The notes under the pieces: model-generated | The model's input: the letters and a program-made list of their open reading frames with translations, nothing else | Databases searched by the model: none | What the model was told of the DNA's origin: nothing | NCBI GenBank assembly: GCA_954871525.1 | Contig: OX940867.1 | Span: forward strand, 12,625,343-12,689,342 | DNA length: 64,000 nt | Origin: Parietaria judaica | Taxonomy: Eukaryota; Streptophyta; Magnoliopsida; Rosales; Urticaceae | Direction: 5' to 3' | Part shown: positions 21,950 to 34,031 of the stretch, in pieces | Position numbering within the stretch: the first letter of the stretch is position 1 | Layout: each line of letters opens with the position of its first letter | Program-made: the position numbers and the translations under genes

Positions 21950-22168
21950 GTCAACATGTGCGGCGAAATAATATTTGTGTACGCTCTTCCGCCGATTTTG
22001 TGGTAAAACTACCCTTTCTTTTCACGCCAAAGAAAACGGCGCACTACAGAAGTAAAAAATAAATTACTTTCACGTAAATTCTAATCTTATTTTATTTTCT
22101 AAACAAAAAATAACCGTAAGAACTTTAAATTTGGTACGGGCGTAAAAATAAAATCCGGGCAAAAAAGG

Positions 22169-22288
22169 AGGGGTGCAACACGAGGACTTCCCAGGAGGTC
22201 ACCCATCCTAGTACTACTCTCGCCCAAGCACGCTTAACTTCGGAGTTCTGATGGGATCCGGTGCATTAGTGCTGGTACAATCGCACCC
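22169..22288 (-). rRNA. 5S rRNA: 5S rRNA gene, copy 66
   Basis: Has A11G and C10U, as in copies 82, 97 and 112. Type-2 box. Confidence 0.93.
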
Positions 22289-22507
22289 GTCAACATGTGC
22301 GGCGAAATGATATTTGTGTACACTCTTCCGCCGATTTTGTGGTAAAACTACCCTTTCTTTTCACGCCAAAGAAAACGGCGCACTACAGAAGTAAAAAATA
22401 AATTACTTTCACGTAAATTCTAATCTTATTTTATTTTCTAAACAAAAAATAACCGTAAGAACTTTAAATTTGGTACGGGCGTAAAAATAAAATCCTTGCA
22501 AAAAAGG

Positions 22508-22627
22508 AGGGGTGCAACACGAGGACTTCCCAGGAGGTCACCCATCCTAGTACTACTCTCGCCCAAGCACGCTTAACTTCGGAGTTCTGATGGGATCCGG
22601 TGCATTAGTGCTGGTATGATCGCACCC
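22508..22627 (-). rRNA. 5S rRNA: 5S rRNA gene, copy 67
   Basis: Consensus gene. Type-2 box; CCTTGC flank. Looks like a tandem duplicate of copy 68. Confidence 0.98.
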
Positions 22628-22846
22628 GTCAACATGTGCGGCGAAATGATATTTGTGTACACTCTTCCGCCGATTTTGTGGTAAAACTACCCTTTCTTTT
22701 CACGCCAAAGAAAACGGCGCACTACAGAAGTAAAAAATAAATTACTTTCACGTAAATTCTAATCTTATTTTATTTTCTAAACAAAAAATAACCGTAAGAA
22801 CTTTAAATTTGGTACGGGCGTAAAAATAAAATCCTTGCAAAAAAGG

Positions 22847-22966
22847 AGGGGTGCAACACGAGGACTTCCCAGGAGGTCACCCATCCTAGTACTACTCTCG
22901 CCCAAGCACGCTTAACTTCGGAGTTCTGATGGGATCCGGTGCATTAGTGCTGGTATGATCGCACCC
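22847..22966 (-). rRNA. 5S rRNA: 5S rRNA gene, copy 68
   Basis: Consensus gene. Type-2 box; CCTTGC flank. First gene of 15-unit block 1. Confidence 0.98.
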
Positions 22967-23185
22967 GTCAACATGTGCGGCGAAATGATATTTGTGTACA
23001 CTCTTCCGCCGATTTTGTGGTAAAACTACCCTTTCTTTTCACGCCAAAGAAAACGGCGCACTACAGAAGTAAAAAATAAATTACTTTCACGTAAATTCTA
23101 ATCTTATTTTATTTTCTAAACAAAAAATAACCGTAAGAACTTTAAATTTGGTACGGGCGTAAAAATAAAATCCGGGCAAAAAAGG

Positions 23186-23305
23186 AGGCGTGCAACACGA
23201 GGACTTCCCAGGAGGTCACCCATCCTAGTACTACTCTCGCCCAAGCACGCTTAACTTCGGAGTTTTGATGGGATCCGGTGCATTAGTGCTGGTATGATCG
23301 CACCC
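23186..23305 (-). rRNA. 5S rRNA: 5S rRNA gene, copy 69
   Basis: Has C117G and G41A. Type-1 box. Confidence 0.94.
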
Positions 23306-23524
23306 GTCAACATGTGCGGCGAAATAATATTTGTGTACGCTCTTCCGCCGATTTTGTGGTAAAACTACCCTTTCTTTTCACGCCAAAGAAAACGGCGCAC
23401 TACAGAAGTAAAAAATAAACTATTTTCACGTAAATTCTAATCATATTTTATTTTCTAAACAAAAAATAACCGTAAGAACTTTAAATTTGGTACGGGCGTA
23501 AAAATAAAATCCGGGCAAAAAAGG

Positions 23525-23644
23525 AGGGGTGCAACACGAGGACTTCCCAGGAGGTCACCCATCCTAGTACTACTCTCGCCCAAGCACGCTTAACTTCGGA
23601 GTTCTGATGGGATCCGGTGCATTAGTGCTGGTATGATCGCACCC
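23525..23644 (-). rRNA. 5S rRNA: 5S rRNA gene, copy 70
   Basis: Consensus gene. Type-2 box. Confidence 0.98.
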
Positions 23645-23861
23645 GTCAACATGTGCGGCGAAATGATATTTGTGTACACTCTTCCGCCGATTTTGTGGTA
23701 AAACTACCCTTTCTTTTCACGCCAAAGAAAACGGCGCACTACAAAAGTAAAAAATAAATTACTTTCACGTAAATTCTAATCTTATTTTATTTTCTAAAAA
23801 AAATAACCGTAAGAACTTTAAATTTTGTACGGGCGTAAAAATAAAATCCGGGCAAAAAAGG

Positions 23862-23981
23862 AGGGGTGCAACACGAGGACTTCCCAGGAGGTCACCCATC
23901 CTAGTACTACTCTCGCCAGAGCACGCTTAACTTCGGAGTTCTGATGGGATCCCGTGCATTAGTGCTGGTATGATCGCACCC
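23862..23981 (-). rRNA. 5S rRNA: 5S rRNA gene, copy 71
   Basis: Has G64U, U63C and C29G. Downstream spacer 2 bp shorter. Type-2 box. Confidence 0.9.
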
Positions 23982-24200
23982 GTCAACATGTGCGGCGAAA
24001 TGATATTTGTGTACACTCTTCCGCCGATTTTGTGGTAAAACTACCCTTTCTTTTCACGCCAAAGAAAACGGCGCACTACAGAAGTAAAAAATAAATTACT
24101 TTCACGTAAATTCTAATCATATTTTATTTTCTAAACAAAAAATAACCGTAAGAACTTTAAATTTGGTACGGGCGTAAAAATAAAATCCGGGCAAAAAAAG

Positions 24201-24320
24201 AGGGGTGCAACACGAGGACTTCCCAGGAGGTCACCCATCCTAGTACTACTCTCGCCCAAGCACGCTTAACTTCGGAGTTCTGATGGGATCCGGTGCATTA
24301 GTGCTGGTATGATCGAAACC
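24201..24320 (-). rRNA. 5S rRNA: 5S rRNA gene, copy 72
   Basis: Has G5U and G3U. T7 terminator; type-2 box. Confidence 0.9.
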
Positions 24321-24539
24321 GTCAACATGTGCGGCGAAATGATATTTGTGTACACTCTTCCGCCGATTTTGTGGTAAAACTACCCTTTCTTTTCACGCCA
24401 AAGAAAACGGCGCACTACAGAAGTAAAAAATAAATTACTTTCACGTAAATTCTAATCTTATTTTATTTTCTAAACAAAAAATAACCGTAAGAACTTTAAA
24501 TTTGGTACGGGCGTAAAAATAAAAGCCGGGCAAAAAAGG

Positions 24540-24659
24540 AGGGGTGCAACACGAGGACTTCCCAGGAGGTCACCCATCCTAGTACTACACTCGCCCAAGC
24601 ACGCTTAACTTCGGAGTTCTGATGGGATCCGGTGCATTAGTGCTTGTATGATCGCACCC
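24540..24659 (-). rRNA. 5S rRNA: 5S rRNA gene, copy 73
   Basis: Has A71U and C15A. Type-1 box. Confidence 0.91.
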
Positions 24660-24878
24660 GTCAACATGTGCGGCGAAATAATATTTGTGTACGCTCTTCC
24701 GCCGATTTTGTGGTAAAACTACCCTTTCTTTTCACGCCAAAGAAAACGGCGCACTACAGAAGTAAAAAATAAACTATTTTCACGTAAATTCTAATCATAT
24801 TTTATTTTCTAAACAAAAAATAACCGTAAGAACTTTAAATTTGGTACGGGCGTAAAAATAAAATCCGGGCAAAAAAGG

Positions 24879-24998
24879 AGGGGTGCAACACGAGGACTTC
24901 CCAGGAGGTCACCCATCTTAGTACTACTCTCGCCTAAGCACGCTTAACTTCGGAGTTCTGATGGGATCCGGTGCATTAGTGCTGGTATGATCGCACCC
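24879..24998 (-). rRNA. 5S rRNA: 5S rRNA gene, copy 74
   Basis: Has G81A and G64A. Type-2 box. Confidence 0.92.
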
Positions 24999-25217
24999 GT
25001 CAACATGTGCGGCGAAATGATATTTGTGTACACTCTTCCGCCGATTTTGTGGTAAAACTACCCTTTCTTTTCACGCCAAAGAAAACGGCGCACTACAGAA
25101 GTAAAAAATAAATTACTTTCACGTAAATTCTAATCTTATTTTATTTTCTAAACAAAAAATAACCGTAAGAACTTTAAATTTGGTACGGGCGTAAAAATAA
25201 AATCCGGGCAAAAAAGG

Positions 25218-25337
25218 AGGCGTGCAACACGAGGACTTCCCAGGAGGTCACCCATCCTAGTACTACTCTCGCCCAAGCACGCTTAACATCGGAGTTCTGA
25301 TGAGATCCAGTGCATTAGTGCTGGTATGATCGCACCC
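25218..25337 (-). rRNA. 5S rRNA: 5S rRNA gene, copy 75
   Basis: Has C117G, A50U, C35U and C29U; BamHI site lost. Type-1 box. Confidence 0.9.
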
Positions 25338-25556
25338 GTCAACATGTGCGGCGAAATAATATTTGTGTACGCTCTTCCGCCGATTTTGTGGTAAAACTAC
25401 CCTTTCTTTTCACGCCAAAGAAAACGGCGCACTACAGAAGTAAAAAATAAACTATTTTCACGTAAATTCTAATCATATTTTATTTTCTAAACAAAAAATA
25501 ACCGTAAGAACTTTAAATTTGGTACGGGCGTAAAAATAAAATCCGGGCAAAAAAGG

Positions 25557-25676
25557 AGGGGTGCAACACGAGGACTTCCCAGGAGGTTACCCATCCTAAA
25601 ACTACTCTCGCCCAAGCACGCTTAACTTCGGAGTTCTGATGGGATCCGGTGCATTAGTGCTGGTATGATCGCACCC
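25557..25676 (-). rRNA. 5S rRNA: 5S rRNA gene, copy 76, internal T4
   Basis: Has G89A, C78U and A77U, as in copy 53. Type-1 box. Confidence 0.86.
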
Positions 25677-25895
25677 GTCAACATGTGCGGCGAAATAATA
25701 TTTGTGTACGCTCTTCCGCCGATTTTGTGGTAAAACTACCCTTTCTTTTCACGCCAAAAAAAACGGCGCACTACAGAAGTAAAAAATAAATTACTTTCAC
25801 GTAAATTCAAATCTTATTTTATTTTCAAAACAAAAAATAACCGTAAGAACTTTAAATTTGGTACGGGCGTAAAAATAAAATCCGGGCAAAAAAGG

Positions 25896-26015
25896 AGGGG
25901 TGCAACACGAGGACTTCCCAGGAGGTCACCCATCCTAGTACTACTCTCGCCCAAGCACGCTTAACTTCGGAGTTCTGATGGGATCCAGTGCATTAGTGCT
26001 GGTATGATCGCACCC
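25896..26015 (-). rRNA. 5S rRNA: 5S rRNA gene, copy 77
   Basis: Has C29U only. Type-1 box. Confidence 0.95.
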
Positions 26016-26235
26016 GTCAACATGTGCGGCGAAATAATATTTGTGTACGCTCTTCCGCCGATTTTGTGGTAAAACTACCCTTTCTTTTCACGCCAAAGAA
26101 AACGGCGCACTACAGAAGTAAAATATAAATTACTTTCACGTATATTCTAATCTTATTTTATTTTCTAAACAAAAAAATAACCGTAAGAACTTTAAATTTG
26201 GTACGGGCGTAAAAATAAAATCCGGGCAAAAAAGG

Positions 26236-26355
26236 AGGGGTGCAACACGAGGACTTCCCAGGAGGTCACCCATCCTAGTACTACTCTCGCCCAAGCACGC
26301 TTAACTTCGGAGTTCTGATGGGATCCGGTGCATCAGTGCTGGTATGATCGCACCC
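26236..26355 (-). rRNA. 5S rRNA: 5S rRNA gene, copy 78
   Basis: Has A22G only. Type-1 box. Confidence 0.95.
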
Positions 26356-26574
26356 GTCAACATGTGCGGCGAAATAATATTTGTGTACGCTCTTCCGCCG
26401 ATTTTGTGGTAAAACTACCCTTTCTTTTCACGCCAAAGAAAACGGCGCACTACAGAAGTAAAAAATAAACTATTTTCACGTAAATTCTAATCATATTTTA
26501 TTTTCTAAACAAAAAATAACCGTAAGAACTTTAAATTTGGTACGGGCGTAAAAATAAAATCCGGGCAAAAAAGG

Positions 26575-26694
26575 AGGGGTGCAACACGAGGACTTCCCAG
26601 GAGGTCACCCATCCTAAAACTACTCTCGCCCAAGCACGCTTAACTTCGGAGTTCTGATGGGATCCGGTGCATTAGTGCTGGTATGATCGCACCC
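26575..26694 (-). rRNA. 5S rRNA: 5S rRNA gene, copy 79, internal T4
   Basis: Has C78U and A77U. Type-1 box. Confidence 0.88.
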
Positions 26695-26913
26695 GTCAAC
26701 ATGTGCGGCGAAATAATATTTGTGTACGCTCTTCCGCCGATTTTGTGGTAAAACTACCATTTCTTTTCACGCCAAAAAAAACGGCGCACTACAGAAGTAA
26801 AAAATAAATTACTTTCACGTAAATTCTAATCTTATTTTATTTTCTAAACAAAAAATAACCGTAAGAACTTTAAATTTGGTACGGGCGTAAAAATAAAATC
26901 CGGGCAAAAAAGG

Positions 26914-27033
26914 AGGGGTGCAACACGAGGACTTCCCAGGAGGTCACCCATCCTAGTACTACTCTCGCCCAAGCACGCTTAACTTCGGAGTTCTGATGGG
27001 ATCCAGTGCATTAGTGCTGGTATGATCGCACCC
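26914..27033 (-). rRNA. 5S rRNA: 5S rRNA gene, copy 80
   Basis: Has C29U only. Type-1 box. Confidence 0.95.
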
Positions 27034-27253
27034 GTCAACATGTGCGGCGAAATAATATTTGTGTACGCTCTTCCGCCGATTTTGTGGTAAAACTACCCTT
27101 TCTTTTCACGCCAAAGAAAACGGCGCACTACAGAAGTAAAATATAAATTACTTTCACGTATATTCTAATCTTATTTTATTTTCTAAACAAAAAAATAACC
27201 GTAAGAACTTTAAATTTGGTACGGGCGTAAAAATAAAATCCGGGCAAAAAAGG

Positions 27254-27373
27254 AGGGGTGCAACACGAGGACTTCCCAGGAGGTCACCCATCCTAGTACT
27301 ACTCTCGCCCAAGCACGCTTAACTTCGGAGTTCTGATGGGATCCGGCGCATTAGTGCTGGTATGATCGCACCC
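27254..27373 (-). rRNA. 5S rRNA: 5S rRNA gene, copy 81
   Basis: Has A27G only. Type-2m box. Confidence 0.95.
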
Positions 27374-27592
27374 GTCAACAAGTGCGGCGAAATGATATTT
27401 GTGTACGCTCTTCCGCCGATTTTGTGGTAAAACTACCCTTTCTTTTCACGCCAAAGAAAACGGCGCACTACAGAAGTAAAAAATAAATTACTTTCACGTA
27501 AATTCTAATCTTATTTTATTTTCTAAACAAAAAATAACCGTAAGAACTTTAAATTTGGTACGGGCGTAAAAATAAAATCCGGGCAAAAAAGG

Positions 27593-27712
27593 AGGGGTGC
27601 AACACGAGGACTTCCCAGGAGGTCACCCATCCTAGTACTACTCTCGCCCAAGCACGCTTAACTTCGGAGTTCTGATGGGATCCGGTGCATTAGTGCTGGT
27701 ACAATCGCACCC
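27593..27712 (-). rRNA. 5S rRNA: 5S rRNA gene, copy 82
   Basis: Has A11G and C10U. Type-2 box. Last gene of 15-unit block 1. Confidence 0.93.
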
Positions 27713-27931
27713 GTCAACATGTGCGGCGAAATGATATTTGTGTACACTCTTCCGCCGATTTTGTGGTAAAACTACCCTTTCTTTTCACGCCAAAGAAAAC
27801 GGCGCACTACAGAAGTAAAAAATAAATTACTTTCACGTAAATTCTAATCTTATTTTATTTTCTAAACAAAAAATAACCGTAAGAACTTTAAATTTGGTAC
27901 GGGCGTAAAAATAAAATCCTTGCAAAAAAGG

Positions 27932-28051
27932 AGGGGTGCAACACGAGGACTTCCCAGGAGGTCACCCATCCTAGTACTACTCTCGCCCAAGCACGCTTAA
28001 CTTCGGAGTTCTGATGGGATCCGGTGCATTAGTGCTGGTATGATCGCACCC
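27932..28051 (-). rRNA. 5S rRNA: 5S rRNA gene, copy 83
   Basis: Consensus gene. Type-2 box; CCTTGC flank. First gene of 15-unit block 2. Confidence 0.98.
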
Positions 28052-28270
28052 GTCAACATGTGCGGCGAAATGATATTTGTGTACACTCTTCCGCCGATTT
28101 TGTGGTAAAACTACCCTTTCTTTTCACGCCAAAGAAAACGGCGCACTACAGAAGTAAAAAATAAATTACTTTCACGTAAATTCTAATCTTATTTTATTTT
28201 CTAAACAAAAAATAACCGTAAGAACTTTAAATTTGGTACGGGCGTAAAAATAAAATCCGGGCAAAAAAGG

Positions 28271-28390
28271 AGGCGTGCAACACGAGGACTTCCCAGGAGG
28301 TCACCCATCCTAGTACTACTCTCGCCCAAGCACGCTTAACTTCGGAGTTCTGATGGGATCCGGTGCATTAGTGCTGGTATGATCGCACCC
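28271..28390 (-). rRNA. 5S rRNA: 5S rRNA gene, copy 84
   Basis: Has C117G only. Type-1 box. Confidence 0.96.
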
Positions 28391-28609
28391 GTCAACATGT
28401 GCGGCGAAATAATATTTGTGTACGCTCTTCCGCCGATTTTGTGGTAAAACTACCCTTTCTTTTCACGCCAAAGAAAACGGCGCACTACAGAAGTAAAAAA
28501 TAAACTATTTTCACGTAAATTCTAATCATATTTTATTTTCTAAACAAAAAATAACCGTAAGAACTTTAAATTTGGTACGGGCGTAAAAATAAAATCCGGG
28601 CAAAAAAGG

Positions 28610-28729
28610 AGGGGTGCAACACGAGGACTTCCCAGGAGGTCACCAATCCTAGTACTACTCTCGCCCAAGCACGCTTAACTTCGGAGTTCTGATGGGATCC
28701 GGTGCATTAGTGCTGGTATGATCACACCC
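28610..28729 (-). rRNA. 5S rRNA: 5S rRNA gene, copy 85
   Basis: Has G85U in the C box and C6U, which leaves a U-G wobble in helix I. Type-2 box. Confidence 0.92.
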
Positions 28730-28946
28730 GTCAACATGTGCGGCGAAATGATATTTGTGTACACTCTTCCGCCGATTTTGTGGTAAAACTACCCTTTCTT
28801 TTCACGCCAAAGAAAACGGCGCACTACAAAAGTAAAAAATAAATTACTTTCACGTAAATTCTAATCTTATTTTATTTTCTAAAAAAAATAACCGTAAGAA
28901 CTTTAAATTTTGTACGGGCGTAAAAATAAAATCCGGGCAAAAAAGG

Positions 28947-29066
28947 AGGGGTGCAACACGAGGACTTCCCAGGAGGTCACCCATCCTAGTACTACTCTCG
29001 CCAGAGCACGCTTAACTTCGGAGTTCTGATGGGATCCCGTGCATTAGTGCTGGTATGATCGCACCC
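28947..29066 (-). rRNA. 5S rRNA: 5S rRNA gene, copy 86
   Basis: Has G64U, U63C and C29G. Downstream spacer 2 bp shorter. Type-2 box. Confidence 0.9.
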
Positions 29067-29285
29067 GTCAACATGTGCGGCGAAATGATATTTGTGTACA
29101 CTCTTCCGCCGATTTTGTGGTAAAACTACCCTTTCTTTTCACGCCAAAGAAAACGGCGCACTACAGAAGTAAAAAATAAATTACTTTCACGTAAATTCTA
29201 ATCATATTTTATTTTCTAAACAAAAAATAACCGTAAGAACTTTAAATTTGGTACGGGCGTAAAAATAAAATCCGGGCAAAAAAAG

Positions 29286-29405
29286 AGGGGTGCAACACGA
29301 GGACTTCCCAGGAGGTCACCCATCCTAGTACTACTCTCGCCCAAGCACGCTTAACTTCGGAGTTCTGATGGGATCCGGTGCATTAGTGCTGGTATGATCG
29401 AAACC
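29286..29405 (-). rRNA. 5S rRNA: 5S rRNA gene, copy 87
   Basis: Has G5U and G3U. T7 terminator; type-2 box. Confidence 0.9.
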
Positions 29406-29624
29406 GTCAACATGTGCGGCGAAATGATATTTGTGTACACTCTTCCGCCGATTTTGTGGTAAAACTACCCTTTCTTTTCACGCCAAAGAAAACGGCGCAC
29501 TACAGAAGTAAAAAATAAATTACTTTCACGTAAATTCTAATCTTATTTTATTTTCTAAACAAAAAATAACCGTAAGAACTTTAAATTTGGTACGGGCGTA
29601 AAAATAAAAGCCGGGCAAAAAAGG

Positions 29625-29744
29625 AGGGGTGCAACACGAGGACTTCCCAGGAGGTCACCCATCCTAGTACTACACTCGCCCAAGCACGCTTAACTTCGGA
29701 GTTCTGATGGGATCCGGTGCATTAGTGCTTGTATGATCGCACCC
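29625..29744 (-). rRNA. 5S rRNA: 5S rRNA gene, copy 88
   Basis: Has A71U and C15A. Type-1 box. Confidence 0.91.
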
Positions 29745-29963
29745 GTCAACATGTGCGGCGAAATAATATTTGTGTACGCTCTTCCGCCGATTTTGTGGTA
29801 AAACTACCCTTTCTTTTCACGCCAAAGAAAACGGCGCACTACAGAAGTAAAAAATAAACTATTTTCACGTAAATTCTAATCATATTTTATTTTCTAAACA
29901 AAAAATAACCGTAAGAACTTTAAATTTGGTACGGGCGTAAAAATAAAATCCGGGCAAAAAAGG

Positions 29964-30083
29964 AGGGGTGCAACACGAGGACTTCCCAGGAGGTCACCCA
30001 TCCTAAAACTACTCTCGCCCAAGCACGCTTAACTTCGGTGTTCTGATGGGATCCGGTGCATTAGTGCTGGTATGATCGCACCC
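29964..30083 (-). rRNA. 5S rRNA: 5S rRNA gene, copy 89, internal T4
   Basis: Has C78U, A77U and U45A. Type-1 box with C to A at -9. Confidence 0.86.
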
Positions 30084-30302
30084 GTCAACATTTGCGGCGA
30101 AATAATATTTGTGTACGCTCTTCCGCCGATTTTGTGGTAAAACTACCATTTCTTTTCACGCCAAAAAAAACGGCGCACTACAGAAGTAAAAAATAAATTA
30201 CTTTCACGTAAATTCTAATCTTATTTTATTTTCTAAACAAAAAATAACCGTAAGAACTTTAAATTTGGTACGGGCGTAAAAATAAAATCCGGGCAAAAAA
30301 GG

Positions 30303-30422
30303 AGGCGTGCAACACGAGGACTTCCCAGAAGGTCACCCATCCTAGTACTACTCTCGCCCAAGCACGCTTAACATCGGAGTTCTGATGAGATCCGGTGCAT
30401 TAGTGCTGGTATGATCGCACCC
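30303..30422 (-). rRNA. 5S rRNA: 5S rRNA gene, copy 90
   Basis: Has C117G, C94U, A50U and C35U; BamHI site lost. Type-1 box. Confidence 0.9.
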
Positions 30423-30641
30423 GTCAACATGTGCGGCGAAATAATATTTGTGTACGCTCTTCCGCCGATTTTGTGGTAAAACTACCCTTTCTTTTCACGC
30501 CAAAGAAAACGGCGCACTACAGAAGTAAAAAATAAACTATTTTCACGTAAATTCTAATCATATTTTATTTTCTAAACAAAAAATAACCGTAAGAACTTTA
30601 AATTTGGTACGGGCGTAAAAATAAAATCCGGGCAAAAAAGG

Positions 30642-30761
30642 AGGGGTGCAACACGAGGACTTCCCAGGAGGTCACCCATCCTAAAACTACTCTCGCCCAA
30701 GCACGCTTAACTTCGGAGTTCTGATGGGATCCGGTGCATTAGTGCTGGTATGATCGCACCC
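30642..30761 (-). rRNA. 5S rRNA: 5S rRNA gene, copy 91, internal T4
   Basis: Has C78U and A77U. Type-1 box. Confidence 0.88.
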
Positions 30762-30980
30762 GTCAACATGTGCGGCGAAATAATATTTGTGTACGCTCTT
30801 CCGCCGATTTTGTGGTAAAACTACCCTTTCTTTTCACGCCAAAAAAAACGGCGCACTACAGAAGTAAAAAATAAATTACTTTCACGTAAATTCAAATCTT
30901 ATTTTATTTTCTAAACAAAAAATAACCGTAAGAACTTTAAATTTGGTACGGGCGTAAAAATAAAATCCGGGCAAAAAAAG

Positions 30981-31100
30981 AGGGGTGCAACACGAGGACT
31001 TCCCAGGAGGTCACCCATCCTAGTACTACTCTCGCCCAAGCACGCTTAACTTCGGAGTTCTGATGGGATCCAGTGCATTAGTGCTGGTATGATCGCACCC
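30981..31100 (-). rRNA. 5S rRNA: 5S rRNA gene, copy 92
   Basis: Has C29U only. T7 terminator; type-1 box. Confidence 0.95.
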
Positions 31101-31320
31101 GTCAACATGTGCGGCGAAATAATATTTGTGTACGCTCTTCCGCCGATTTTGTGGTAAAACTACCCTTTCTTTTCACGCCAAAGAAAACGGCGCACTACAG
31201 AAGTAAAATATAAATTACTTTCACGTATATTCTAATCTTATTTTATTTTCTAAACAAAAAAATAACCGTAAGAACTTTAAATTTGGTACGGGCGTAAAAA
31301 TAAAATCCGGGCAAAAAAGG

Positions 31321-31440
31321 AGGGGTGCAACACGAGGACTTCCCAGGAGGTCACCCATCCTAGTACTACTCTCGCCCAAGCACGCTTAACTTCGGAGTTC
31401 TGATGGGATCCGGTGCATCAGTGCTGGTATGATCGCACCC
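31321..31440 (-). rRNA. 5S rRNA: 5S rRNA gene, copy 93
   Basis: Has A22G only. Type-1 box. Confidence 0.95.
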
Positions 31441-31659
31441 GTCAACATGTGCGGCGAAATAATATTTGTGTACGCTCTTCCGCCGATTTTGTGGTAAAAC
31501 TACCCTTTCTTTTCACGCCAAAGAAAACGGCGCACTACAGAAGTAAAAAATAAACTATTTTCACGTAAATTCTAATCTTATTTTATTTTCTAAACAAAAA
31601 ATAACCGTAAGAACTTTAAATTTGGTACGGGCGTAAAAATAAAATCCGGGCAAAAAAGG

Positions 31660-31779
31660 AGGGGTGCAACACGAGGACTTCCCAGGAGGTCACCCATCCT
31701 AAAACTACTCTCGCCCAAGCACGCTTAACTTCGGAGTTCTGATGGGATCCGGTGCATTAGTGCTGGTATGATCGCACCC
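31660..31779 (-). rRNA. 5S rRNA: 5S rRNA gene, copy 94, internal T4
   Basis: Has C78U and A77U. Type-1 box. Confidence 0.88.
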
Positions 31780-31998
31780 GTCAACATGTGCGGCGAAATA
31801 ATATTTGTGTACGCTCTTCCGCCGATTTTGTGGTAAAACTACCATTTCTTTTCACGCCAAAAAAAACGGCGCACTACAGAAGTAAAAAATAAATTACTTT
31901 CACGTAAATTCTAATCTTATTTTATTTTCTAAACAAAAAATAACCGTAAGAACTTTAAATTTGGTACGGGCGTAAAAATAAAATCCGGGCAAAAAAGG

Positions 31999-32118
31999 AG
32001 GGGTGCAACACGAGGACTTCCCAGGAGGTCACCCATCCTAGTACTACTCTCGCCCAAGCACGCTTAACTTCGGAGTTCTGATGGGATCCAGTGCATTAGT
32101 GCTGGTATGATCGCACCC
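31999..32118 (-). rRNA. 5S rRNA: 5S rRNA gene, copy 95
   Basis: Has C29U only. Type-1 box. Confidence 0.95.
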
Positions 32119-32338
32119 GTCAACATGTGCGGCGAAATAATATTTGTGTACGCTCTTCCGCCGATTTTGTGGTAAAACTACCCTTTCTTTTCACGCCAAA
32201 GAAAACGGCGCACTACAGAAGTAAAATATAAATTACTTTCACGTATATTATAATCTTATTTTATTTTCTAAACAAAAAAATAACCGTAAGAACTTTAAAT
32301 TTGGTACGGGCGTAAAAATAAAATCCGGGCAAAAAAGG

Positions 32339-32458
32339 AGGGGTGCAACACGAGGACTTCCCAGGAGGTCACCCATCCTAGTACTACTCTCGCCCAAGCA
32401 CGCTTAACTTCGGAGTTCTGATGGGATCCGGCGCATTAGTGCTGGTATGATCGCACCC
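32339..32458 (-). rRNA. 5S rRNA: 5S rRNA gene, copy 96
   Basis: Has A27G only. Type-2m box. Confidence 0.95.
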
Positions 32459-32677
32459 GTCAACAAGTGCGGCGAAATGATATTTGTGTACGCTCTTCCG
32501 CCGATTTTGTGGTAAAACTACCCTTTCTTTTCACGCCAAAGAAAACGGCGCACTACAGAAGTAAAAAATAAATTACTTTCACGTAAATTCTAATCTTATT
32601 TTATTTTCTAAACAAAAAATAACCGTAAGAACTTTAAATTTGGTACGGGCGTAAAAATAAAATCCGGGCAAAAAAGG

Positions 32678-32797
32678 AGGGGTGCAACACGAGGACTTCC
32701 CAGGAGGTCACCCATCCTAGTACTACTCTCGCCCAAGCACGCTTAACTTCGGAGTTCTGATGGGATCCGGTGCATTAGTGCTGGTACAATCGCACCC
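32678..32797 (-). rRNA. 5S rRNA: 5S rRNA gene, copy 97
   Basis: Has A11G and C10U. Type-2 box. Last gene of 15-unit block 2. Confidence 0.93.
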
Positions 32798-33016
32798 GTC
32801 AACATGTGCGGCGAAATGATATTTGTGTACACTCTTCCGCCGATTTTGTGGTAAAACTACCCTTTCTTTTCACGCCAAAGAAAACGGCGCACTACAGAAG
32901 TAAAAAATAAATTACTTTCACGTAAATTCTAATCTTATTTTATTTTCTAAACAAAAAATAACCGTAAGAACTTTAAATTTGGTACGGGCGTAAAAATAAA
33001 ATCCTTGCAAAAAAGG

Positions 33017-33136
33017 AGGGGTGCAACACGAGGACTTCCCAGGAGGTCACCCATCCTAGTACTACTCTCGCCCAAGCACGCTTAACTTCGGAGTTCTGAT
33101 GGGATCCGGTGCATTAGTGCTGGTATGATCGCACCC
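33017..33136 (-). rRNA. 5S rRNA: 5S rRNA gene, copy 98
   Basis: Consensus gene. Type-2 box; CCTTGC flank. First gene of 15-unit block 3. Confidence 0.98.
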
Positions 33137-33355
33137 GTCAACATGTGCGGCGAAATGATATTTGTGTACACTCTTCCGCCGATTTTGTGGTAAAACTACC
33201 CTTTCTTTTCACGCCAAAGAAAACGGCGCACTACAGAAGTAAAAAATAAATTACTTTCACGTAAATTCTAATCTTATTTTATTTTCTAAACAAAAAATAA
33301 CCGTAAGAACTTTAAATTTGGTACGGGCGTAAAAATAAAATCCGGGCAAAAAAGG

Positions 33356-33475
33356 AGGCGTGCAACACGAGGACTTCCCAGGAGGTCACCCATCCTAGTA
33401 CTACTCTCGCCCAAGCACGCTTAACTTCGGAGTTCTGATGGGATCCGGTGCATTAGTGCTGGTATGATCGCACCC
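33356..33475 (-). rRNA. 5S rRNA: 5S rRNA gene, copy 99
   Basis: Has C117G only. Type-1 box. Confidence 0.96.
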
Positions 33476-33694
33476 GTCAACATGTGCGGCGAAATAATAT
33501 TTGTGTACGCTCTTCCGCCGATTTTGTGGTAAAACTACCCTTTCTTTTCACGCCAAAGAAAACGGCGCACTACAGAAGTAAAAAATAAACTATTTTCACG
33601 TAAATTCTAATCATATTTTATTTTCTAAACAAAAAATAACCGTAAGAACTTTAAATTTGGTACGGGCGTAAAAATAAAATCCGGGCAAAAAAGG

Positions 33695-33814
33695 AGGGGT
33701 GCAACACGAGGACTTCCCAGGAGGTCACCCATCCTAGTACTACTCTCGCCCAAGCACGCTTAACTTCGGAGTTCTGATGGGATCCGGTGCATTAGTGCTG
33801 GTATGATCACACCC
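33695..33814 (-). rRNA. 5S rRNA: 5S rRNA gene, copy 100
   Basis: Has C6U only. Type-2 box. Confidence 0.95.
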
Positions 33815-34031
33815 GTCAACATGTGCGGCGAAATGATATTTGTGTACACTCTTCCGCCGATTTTGTGGTAAAACTACCCTTTCTTTTCACGCCAAAGAAA
33901 ACGGCGCACTACAAAAGTAAAAAATAAATTACTTTCACGTAAATTCTAATCTTATTTTATTTTCTAAAAAAAATAACCGTAAGAACTTTAAATTTTGTAC
34001 GGGCGTAAAAATAAAATCCGGGCAAAAAAGG

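Noticed and set aside
23186..23305. G41A creating another T run in copies 46, 69 and 187
   Set aside because: The TTTT is on the plus strand. The RNA-sense strand reads AAAA, so it is not a Pol III stop.
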